From the NCBI GenBank assembly GCA_904382605.1, contig CAJFJA010000005.1, positions 1 through 64,000 on the forward strand: 64,000 nucleotides of DNA, in the 5' to 3' direction. The stretch comes from Candidatus Alloclostridium intestinigallinarum. GTDB taxonomy: Bacteria > Bacillota > Clostridia > Christensenellales > UBA3700. The position numbers and the translations under genes were made by a program. Below are positions 58,122-64,000 of this stretch, piece by piece. The notes beneath the pieces were generated by a model that did not search any database, was not told the DNA's origin, and was given only the letters and a program-made list of their open reading frames with translations. The first letter of the stretch is position 1. Each line of letters begins with the position of its first letter.

Positions 58122-59582
58122 ATGAAGCACACGCTTGTTCTGGTCATAGCGGCGGTTCTGGTATGTGCCGCGGTGGGAATGTTGTGTCTTGCCGGGTGCA
58201 CGCGCAATTCCACGCCCGGTTCGATAGTAGACAGGTTTGCCAATCTGGCAGAGGGCGGCGAATTCGGGACGAAGAGCGGCAAAAGCGGCGAAAGCGCGGT
58301 TTTCGAGTTCGGGCGGGAGGTCACCTTCAATACGCTCGTGCTTAAAGAAAGCGGCGACAATATAAGAAAATTCCGCGTATATGCCGACGACGGGGAAGAG
58401 CCTTTTTACGGCAGCGACTATGTGGAGGGCTATCATTACGGTTCGTTTTCCGCAGTTACGGCAAGCAGTCTTCGCATAGAGATAGAATCGGACGGCAACT
58501 GGAAGCTGAAAGGACTTGAAGCGTACGATATATCGGATACGGCGGCAGAAGACTTCGAGATAATGGGCTACGTCACCGCGCAGTGGGCGTACGGCGGCGG
58601 AGAGCTGGAAGAAGAATGGACGCCCAATCTGCAGGCGGCGACCCACCTGAATTACATATCGGGAGTATACTTCGATTCAAAGGGCGGGCTGTACTTCCGC
58701 GCGGCGGACGGAAGCGACAAGGTTTACGGAATTAACGACACGACCGCGGAAGGCGTTTCCGCGAGGGAAGCGTTTTCCAAGGGCTTGGAGAATCTGCGCG
58801 CGTATACCGACGCGAAGATAGTAGTCACTTTCCTGGGCAACATAAACAACGGCACGGGCGAGGAGATGGGCACGGAAGAGCGGCACAACGCCGCGATGAC
58901 GGGCGCGGCGTCGGACGTCCTGACGGAAAATATTCTCGCGTTTGTCGGAGAATTCGGCTTTGACGGCGTTTCCTTCGACTACGAATATCCGAGCGCGGCT
59001 TCGTCTTTTGAAAACTTTACCGGTTATCTGGAAAAACTGCATACGGCAATGGACGGAAAGTTCGGCGCGGGTGAAAAACTGCTCACCGCCGCCATATCCG
59101 AATGGCAGTTGGGCACGGCGAGTTTCACGCCGGAAAATCTGGACATACTCGACAGGATAGAGGTCATGGCGTACGATTTGTTCGACGACCACGGCAACCA
59201 CTCCTCTTTCTATTCCGCCTGCTATCTGCTCATCGGACAGCTTGAAGAAAAGGGATTCGATCTCGGAAAGATAAATCTGGGACTGCCTTTTTATTCTCGT
59301 CCGGAAAACGGCGACACGTTCTGGGGCAACTATTTCGACGTGGCGGAGGAGCTGGGCAAATGGGACAACGCCTTCTATTATAACGAATACACCACCCTGG
59401 AAGGGGTTACCGCCTCGGGCAACACCTGGTTCAACGGCAGGGGAATGATATACGACAAGACCTGTTACGCCGCGGACTGCGGTCTGGGCGGAGTAATGAT
59501 ATGGCATATAGGCACCGATTCCACGAAAGAAGGCTACCGCCTTATGGAAGTGATAGCGGAAGCGGTGCAGTCCAGAGCGTGA
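58122..59582 (+). CDS. GH18 family glycoside hydrolase lipoprotein
   Basis: A 486-residue surface lipoprotein (lipobox LAGC, Cys26). Residues 40-150 form a beta-rich module with discoidin-like features (FEFGREVTFNTLVLKESGDNIRKFRVYADDG, SLRIEIESDGNWKLKGLEAYDI). The GH18 barrel begins with IMGYVTAQWAYGG. Its catalytic strand is FDGVSFDYEYP with Asp281, Asp286 and proton donor Glu288; the usual first aspartate of DxDxE is Ser284. VMAYDLFDDHGNH and GVMIWHIGTD complete the barrel. Substrate could be chitin-like, peptidoglycan or N-glycan GlcNAc linkages. The next gene starts after 1 base. Confidence 0.88.
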   Translation: MKHTLVLVIAAVLVCAAVGMLCLAGCTRNSTPGSIVDRFANLAEGGEFGTKSGKSGESAVFEFGREVTFNTLVLKESGDNIRKFRVYADDGEEPFYGSDYVEGYHYGSFSAVTASSLRIEIESDGNWKLKGLEAYDISDTAAEDFEIMGYVTAQWAYGGGELEEEWTPNLQAATHLNYISGVYFDSKGGLYFRAADGSDKVYGINDTTAEGVSAREAFSKGLENLRAYTDAKIVVTFLGNINNGTGEEMGTEERHNAAMTGAASDVLTENILAFVGEFGFDGVSFDYEYPSAASSFENFTGYLEKLHTAMDGKFGAGEKLLTAAISEWQLGTASFTPENLDILDRIEVMAYDLFDDHGNHSSFYSACYLLIGQLEEKGFDLGKINLGLPFYSRPENGDTFWGNYFDVAEELGKWDNAFYYNEYTTLEGVTASGNTWFNGRGMIYDKTCYAADCGLGGVMIWHIGTDSTKEGYRLMEVIAEAVQSRA

Positions 59583-59583
59583 T

Positions 59584-60525
59584 ATGTACGGTGACGACGA
59601 CGAGGAAGAGTATATAAAGGAAGAGGCGCGGGAAGCAATAGTTCCCGCGGCGCAGCGCGTAAAGGACGTGGAGGAAAACTTCTACGCCAATCTTTCGTGC
59701 GCCCGTTTCAGATACGTCCCCGCCCGTCCGGGTCTTAAATCGTGGACGTTTTTCGCGGTGTACGCCTTTATCTGGCTGGTGCTCGCCGTAGTGTACGTTT
59801 ACACGTCCGTGTCCTATAAAAACGTATGGATAATCATTTTCGGGCTGGTATTTCTCGCAGGCATGGCGCTGGGCGCGGTGTTCGTGATACGCGGCGTGGT
59901 ATTCTATTACTACGACCTGTATGTGTGCAGGGTGGGGGACGGCGTGGTAAACATACTCTTTTCCCATTGGAACAAGGACGTTACGGTGTATTTTTCCCAT
60001 AACAGAATACTGCGCGCGCACAAGGGCGCCGTGGAGGAAAGAAGTGAGTACGCCTACCAGTATGTGGGCACGCATCTTTTATTCAATAAATTCAAGGCGG
60101 ACGTAAAATACGTCCCCAACGCCGAAGAGACGATTGCCGCGCTTTCCAACGACGGAGGCACGGCGCGCCTTAAGGTGAAAGACGGTCTGCCCGCGGGCAT
60201 AACGTACGCTCCGCCGCCTTCGTTCAGGAGCGAATTCGGCGCGATAAAGTACCTGAAACTTGTCGAATACGAAGCGGCGGAAATTCCGCCCGTGCCGGGC
60301 TATCTTGCGCGCGAGTGCGCGCGGCGCGGCTGGATTCTCCCCGGGCGCGCGGCGGTATCCGGCGATACCGGAAAAGACGCGGAAAGGCCGGCGGCGCGGG
60401 AGGAGAAGAAAGAGGCGGAAAAGGCGGCAAGGGCGGAAAAAAGAAAAGCCGCGAAAATCGCGCGCGAAAAGTTCAGGCGCAGCGACGAGGACGTCGCTTA
60501 CGGGGACGACGATGACGAAGACTGA
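59584..60525 (+). CDS. Membrane protein with charged tail
   Basis: A 313-residue protein of unknown function. An acidic start (DDDEEEYIKEEAREAI) is followed by two transmembrane helices at about 58-78 and 85-110 (FFAVYAFIWLVLAVVYVYTS, IIFGLVFLAGMALGAVFVI), a beta-rich cytoplasmic domain (YDLYVCRVGDGVVNILFSHWNKDVTVYFSHNRIL ... TARLKVKDGLPAGI) reminiscent of PH-like membrane-associated domains, and a Lys/Glu/Ala-rich helical tail ending in acidic residues. It starts 1 base after the GH18 gene, so they are co-transcribed; the 3' end overlaps the convergent deacetylase gene by 28 bases. Confidence 0.7.
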   Translation: MYGDDDEEEYIKEEAREAIVPAAQRVKDVEENFYANLSCARFRYVPARPGLKSWTFFAVYAFIWLVLAVVYVYTSVSYKNVWIIIFGLVFLAGMALGAVFVIRGVVFYYYDLYVCRVGDGVVNILFSHWNKDVTVYFSHNRILRAHKGAVEERSEYAYQYVGTHLLFNKFKADVKYVPNAEETIAALSNDGGTARLKVKDGLPAGITYAPPPSFRSEFGAIKYLKLVEYEAAEIPPVPGYLARECARRGWILPGRAAVSGDTGKDAERPAAREEKKEAEKAARAEKRKAAKIAREKFRRSDEDVAYGDDDDED

Positions 60526-61394
60526 CGTAAGGCGGAGCGGTAATAACCCTCCGCCTTTTGCAGAAGGACAGAAGAATCCGCCCTGCCGTCCATATTTATG
60601 CGCCGTACATAAAAGCATGAAGAAGGGGAGCCGGAGGTGACTTTCGTCACGCCCTCATTGCAGGTGAAAGTCAGGGTGTAACCGAGTTTTTTCAATACCT
60701 GCTCCGCAATTTCGGTATATTTTCCGAAGGGAAACGCAAATGTCGTCATATCGTATCCGCACTTTTCCCTTATCGTTTCGTGCAGGCGGGAAAAGTCCTT
60801 GAAAAGCGCGGAATAATATTCGCCGTCGCTTTCCCCGCCCAGTCTGCCCACTCCGAAGCGCGGAAAGTATTTGTGCATATTGTAGGTGTGGTTGCCCAGC
60901 TCTATTATGCCGCTTGACAAGAGATGGTTGAGGTTGTCCCAGGTAAGGTGGGAATAGTTGGGATTGTCGCTGTCGCCCGAACTTGCGGAAAAGGCGGAGA
61001 ACGCGCCTATCACGTTTATCACGGCGCACGCGCCGTGTTTTTGCAAAAGGGGCAGGGCGTAGAAGGCGTTGTTGTAATGTCCGTCGTCAAAGGTGAGAAT
61101 AAGCGGTTTGCGCGGCAGACTCCCCGCGCCGCGCGCATACGCCGCGACCTGGCAGGGCAGAACGAAGTTGTATCCGGCATTTTTGAAGTTTACTATGTCT
61201 TCTTCAAGGCGCGCGGGCGACACGATATACTCTCCCTGCCTGGATTTGAGTACTCCGTGGTACATAAGCGCGGTGACTATGCGGAAATCCTGTTCTTCCT
61301 CCGCGGCGCAGGGTACTGCAAAACCGCAGCATATCGCGAGCAAAGACAGGACGAGTACGGCGGCAAATTTCTTCATAACCATAGTTTGCGGCAT
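60498..61394 (-). CDS. Polysaccharide deacetylase (NodB homology)
   Basis: A 298-residue exported enzyme. The signal peptide (KKFAAVLVLSLLAICCGFAVPCAA) is followed by VTALMYHGVL. The NodB domain has TFDDGHYNNAFYALPLLQKHG (metal and catalytic aspartates), ELGNHTYNMHKY (histidine with NHTY in place of SHT), and FAFPFGKY. It removes acetyl groups from cell-wall or other GlcNAc polymers. The start could be either ATG at 61394 or the third at 61376; no ribosome binding site is visible. The gene end overlaps the end of its convergent neighbour by 28 bases. Confidence 0.9.
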   Translation of the reverse strand: MPQTMVMKKFAAVLVLSLLAICCGFAVPCAAEEEQDFRIVTALMYHGVLKSRQGEYIVSPARLEEDIVNFKNAGYNFVLPCQVAAYARGAGSLPRKPLILTFDDGHYNNAFYALPLLQKHGACAVINVIGAFSAFSASSGDSDNPNYSHLTWDNLNHLLSSGIIELGNHTYNMHKYFPRFGVGRLGGESDGEYYSALFKDFSRLHETIREKCGYDMTTFAFPFGKYTEIAEQVLKKLGYTLTFTCNEGVTKVTSGSPSSCFYVRRINMDGRADSSVLLQKAEGYYRSALRQSSSSSSP

Positions 61395-61436
61395 ATTGCG
61401 GCAATTATGAGCGGTAAAATGCCCTTCCGTTCCGCC

Positions 61437-61473
61437 ATATGTCTTGACATATACAATGTAAATAATATATATT
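61437..61473 (+). promoter_or_regulatory. Promoter with overlapping palindrome before the 129-aa gene
   Basis: ATATGTCTTGACATAT (61437-61452) is a perfect palindrome whose right half contains the -35 box TTGACA (61444-61449). An AT-rich -10 (TATATA, 61468-61473) follows at 18 bases. A repressor bound there would block this gene and perhaps the divergent deacetylase gene. Confidence 0.5.
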
Positions 61474-61495
61474 ATATTATACGGAGGGTTTAATT

Positions 61496-61885
61496 ATGAA
61501 CGAATATTTTTCCGATCTTATCAAGGATACAGACAAACTCATTCTCGCGTTGAAGGCGCTGGAAGCCGCCCACAGGGGATCCACCGTCAAATACAAGCTG
61601 AATAAAGAGGCGGGCAGGATATCCGACCTTATCACTTCCTGCCGCCGCAGCATACAGTTTCTGAAAGACGACGGCGCGTTTTCGGGAATGAAGGAACTTC
61701 TGGACGATTACGCGGAACTTCTGAAGAGCTACCACTCGAACGTAAGCGTTACCGGCGGATTGTGCTCGTCGGATAAATACCGCATAAAACGCGCAACGCT
61801 CAACGCGCTTACCGCAAGCATTAGCGAGTACAGAGGAAGGCTGCTCGCCGCGGCGCCCGCGGAAGACGGCGAAGACAAAAACTGA
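61496..61885 (+). CDS. Small helical hypothetical protein
   Basis: A 129-residue soluble protein, predicted mainly helical (LIKDTDKLILALKALEAAHRG, GRISDLITSCRRSIQFLK, MKELLDDYAELLKSYHS, LNALTASISEYRGRLLAA). No known motif. GGAGGGT precedes the ATG. It has its own operator-like promoter and lies 47 bases before the sugar symporter gene. Confidence 0.65.
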   Translation: MNEYFSDLIKDTDKLILALKALEAAHRGSTVKYKLNKEAGRISDLITSCRRSIQFLKDDGAFSGMKELLDDYAELLKSYHSNVSVTGGLCSSDKYRIKRATLNALTASISEYRGRLLAAAPAEDGEDKN

Positions 61886-61932
61886 AAATACTTTACGGGT
61901 AATCTGCCCGACTGCACGAGAGCGAGGATAAA

Positions 61933-63651
61933 ATGAAAAAAGAAGTAGTTATCAACGAGCGTATTCCTTCACGCGAAAAAGTGGCGTACGGAATAGGCGG
62001 TTTTATGGACGGCGGCGGCGTTTCGCTGATGTCGTGCATAATGCTCAAATATATGACCACGATGGGCGTGGCTATGGCGGTGGCTTCCACCATTATGACG
62101 GTTGCAAAGCTGTGGGACGCGGTAACCGACCCCCTTATGGGCTTTATAAGCGACAACACGCGTTCCAGGTGGGGCAGGAGAAAGCCTTATATGTTCATAG
62201 GCGGCGTGGGAGTGATTCTCACCCTGCTCATCATGTTCATGCCCGCGCGCGAGTGGGGTATGTCGATAGGCGGCTTTACCGCGTTCATACTCATAATGTA
62301 TCTCGTGTGGAACACCGTGTCCACCATTTCGCAGGTGCCGTACTGCTCCATGTCCAGCGATATTTCCCCTTCGTTCAAGGAGAGGAACAACGCCAACACG
62401 GTAAAACTCATCTTCACTTCGATAGCTTCCGGTCTTGCCTACGCGCTGCCCCTGCTGCTCATCGAAGCGCTCATAAGCAAGGACGGCTATCTGTTTATGC
62501 CGAACATCTCTTCCACGACCTTCTGGCTGTGTATAGCGATCATTTTCGGTATTCTGTTCGGCGGCGGACTCATACTGTGCGCGGTCGTGGTCAAGGAAAG
62601 GGTCACCGTAAAAACTCCCAAGGAAAAATTCAACGCGAAGCAGTTCGTCAAAAACTATGCCGAACCGTATAAGAACCGTTCCTACCGCTGGCATATCGGT
62701 ATGTACTGCGCCGCGTTCACCTGCATGGATATGCTTTCCGCGCTGGCGGTGTACTACGCGACCGACGTATGGCACGGCTACACGCTGTTCGGTCTGGATA
62801 TGTCCTCGCTGTTCATAATCGCGCCCCTTATGGTGGCGGCGGTGTGTATGTTCCCCGTGTGCAGAATTTTAATGGATAAAAAGAGCAAACAGTTCGTGTT
62901 CAGAATGGGTCTGCCTTTCTACATAATCGGCGGCATAATGTTCGCCGTCATGGATCCGTCGTGGACTCCGCCCATACTCGTGCCTATCATGGCGCTCATG
63001 ATGGGACTGGGCTTCGGCGGCGCGCAGATGATTCCGTGGATGATATTCCCCGATACAATAGACGTTGCGGAGCTTGCCACGGGCAAGCGCCCCACGGGTA
63101 CTTACAGCGGTATGATGACGCTGGCAAGAAAAGTGTCCGGCGCGTTCGGCGTGGGACTTGTGGGCTGGATAATCAACGGCGCGGGCTATCTGGAAAACAC
63201 TACCGGCGACGCGTCCGTCTACATCGAGCAGCCCGATTCGGCAATTCTCGCCATAAAACTGGTTATGGGTATAGCCGTGGCGGTGCTTATCGCGTTCGCC
63301 TTCTTCGCGTCCTTCCGCTATAAGGTGACAAATAAGAAGCTGGCGCGTATCAAGTATTTCAACGAAAAAGTGGAAGCCGACCTATACGATACCCTTACGG
63401 AAGAGGAAAAGGAAGAGCGCAGACAGCTTATAAGCCGGCTTGCGTTCAGGTATAACGAAGAATACGACCTTAACAACGTCGTCTACCGCAACAGGAAAAA
63501 CGCGGCGGAGGAAGAATTCCTCGGCGAAGGCGCGATTTCCGCCATAGGCGACATAGCGGAAGCCGAAAGCAGGGAAGAAGAACTGTCTGAGGAAACCGCG
63601 TACGGCAAGTCTTGCGGCGGAGATAAGGACGGCGGTTCGGATACGCAATAA
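61933..63651 (+). CDS. GPH-family sugar:cation symporter (MFS)
   Basis: A 572-residue transporter of the glycoside-pentoside-hexuronide family. It opens EKVAYGIGGFMDGGGVSLMSCIMLKYM. The family-typical loop is KLWDAVTDPLMGFISDNTRSRWGRRKPYMFIGG, and SQVPYCSMSSDISPSFKERNNANTVKL follows. Twelve helices end near residue 470. The C-terminal 100 residues are charged and cytoplasmic (LYDTLTEEEKEERRQLIS ... REEELSEETAYGKSCGGDKD), longer than in most members, and may be regulatory. It likely feeds cytoplasmic glycosidases such as the GH2 enzyme 18 kb away, but the substrate is unknown. Confidence 0.92.
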   Translation: MKKEVVINERIPSREKVAYGIGGFMDGGGVSLMSCIMLKYMTTMGVAMAVASTIMTVAKLWDAVTDPLMGFISDNTRSRWGRRKPYMFIGGVGVILTLLIMFMPAREWGMSIGGFTAFILIMYLVWNTVSTISQVPYCSMSSDISPSFKERNNANTVKLIFTSIASGLAYALPLLLIEALISKDGYLFMPNISSTTFWLCIAIIFGILFGGGLILCAVVVKERVTVKTPKEKFNAKQFVKNYAEPYKNRSYRWHIGMYCAAFTCMDMLSALAVYYATDVWHGYTLFGLDMSSLFIIAPLMVAAVCMFPVCRILMDKKSKQFVFRMGLPFYIIGGIMFAVMDPSWTPPILVPIMALMMGLGFGGAQMIPWMIFPDTIDVAELATGKRPTGTYSGMMTLARKVSGAFGVGLVGWIINGAGYLENTTGDASVYIEQPDSAILAIKLVMGIAVAVLIAFAFFASFRYKVTNKKLARIKYFNEKVEADLYDTLTEEEKEERRQLISRLAFRYNEEYDLNNVVYRNRKNAAEEEFLGEGAISAIGDIAEAESREEELSEETAYGKSCGGDKDGGSDTQ

Positions 63652-63734
63652 GCGCCGCCGCGCCGCCTTAAAGTTACGGCGGAAAACGAAGGCGGCGCGG
63701 AGACGGGGAAAAAGGAAGAATAAAAAAGACGCGT

Positions 63735-63771
63735 GCCGCAATTTACCGATTTTTGACAGTTAAATTGCGGC
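63735..63771. repeat. Palindrome upstream of the last gene
   Basis: GCCGCAATTTA (63735-63745) and TAAATTGCGGC (63761-63771) pair perfectly around a 15-base loop holding TTGACA (63753-63758). TATAAT lies at 63780-63785. It could be an operator, or a terminator without a T run. Confidence 0.5.
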
Positions 63772-63801
63772 ATAAGCAGTATAATATAAAAGGTGGACGC
63801 T

Positions 63802-64000
63802 ATGAAAATTTTTGAAGAAACTTACGGCAAATACGGCAAAGTGCTCTCCATGGCGGCGGGCGGAATCAAGCTGAGCGTGACCACGGAACTGGGACCCCGC
63901 ATAATTTACTTCGGCAAAGAGGGCGGAGAAAACATTCTGTTCGAGGACATCAACGACGAAGTCAACAAGCCCGAAGAACTTATGGATCCCGTACTCAAAG
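63802..64000 (+). CDS. Start of a DUF4380-like / carbohydrate-related protein, partial
   Basis: Sixty-six codons are visible, cut by the window end. AGGTGG precedes the ATG at 63802. GGIKLSVTTELGPRIIYFGKEGGENILFEDIND resembles the first strands of DUF4380 and aldose-epimerase-like beta-sandwich proteins (VTPEFGGRI.EF...G.N.L). Assignment is tentative because so little is present. Location behind a sugar symporter is compatible with carbohydrate metabolism. Confidence 0.6.
   Translation, partial: MKIFEETYGKYGKVLSMAAGGIKLSVTTELGPRIIYFGKEGGENILFEDINDEVNKPEELMDPVLK

Overview
The window looks like chromosome of an anaerobic, fermentative Gram-positive bacterium of the class Clostridia (Bacillota), probably an uncultured gut lineage. 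The evidence is AdhE behind a Rex-type operator, a butanol-dehydrogenase-type Fe-ADH, rubrerythrin, flavodoxin, AsnA, a SipW-type signal peptidase with TasA-like substrates, strong TTGACA-N17-TATAAT promoters and GGAGG ribosome binding sites. Base composition is moderately GC-rich, with AT-rich accessory patches around 3.6-4.9 kb (an insertion sequence) and 21.3-23.7 kb (a possible island beside ssrA). The species cannot be named from the sequence alone.

Layout. 0-5 kb: the tail of a transposase, a GH16 lipoprotein gene broken by a frameshift, a zinc-ribbon/DUF898/BamE-like membrane protein, and a complete IS3-family element sitting in the loop of a terminator hairpin. 5-10 kb: LMW phosphatase, LOG-family protein, cyclophilin, a hairpin-rich spacer, Rex-controlled adhE, then an array of palindromes and a large fold-back element. 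10-16 kb: one 1875-aa DUF4011/SF1 helicase/nuclease, a candidate stand-alone defence protein. 16-21 kb: rubrerythrin, murB, mnmE, a zinc-ribbon membrane protein and ssrA (tmRNA). 21-24 kb: a TetR-nucleoside phosphorylase operon and an AT-rich orphan, flanked by degenerate copies of the ssrA 3' region. 24-31 kb: DUF2804, pyrophosphatase, a ComEC-like protein without its nuclease domain, and a TetR/flavodoxin/Fe-ADH group with paired operators. 30-43 kb: housekeeping and metabolic genes (asnA, ychF, argS, SIS protein, 2-hydroxyacid dehydrogenase, cysK, tcdA, HAD phosphatase, metallophosphoesterase, GH2 glycosidase).

43.6-50.5 kb is a seven-gene minus-strand operon built around a SipW-type (Ser/His) signal peptidase. 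Four products carry near-identical SipW-type signal peptides; one is an 849-aa protein with a beta-helix-like repeat region. This looks like an expanded relative of the tapA-sipW-tasA matrix-fibre locus. It is followed by a 1.2-kb non-coding stretch with a 10-G tract and three tandem copies of a ~109-bp repeat, then a phosphate-uptake and sensing locus: pstS, a pstC-pstA fusion, pstB, and a PhoP/PhoR-like pair. The PstS homologue appears circularly permuted: the usual C-terminal half precedes the usual N-terminal half. The window ends with a GH18 lipoprotein, a membrane protein, a polysaccharide deacetylase, a small helical protein, a GPH-family sugar symporter and the start of another gene.

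Main points for follow-up are the SipW/TasA-like operon, the permuted PstS, the DUF4011 helicase-nuclease, the IS inside a terminator loop, promoters whose spacing implies leaderless mRNAs (mnmE, GH2), and several unexplained palindrome or repeat families. All family assignments come from reading motifs; no searches were run.
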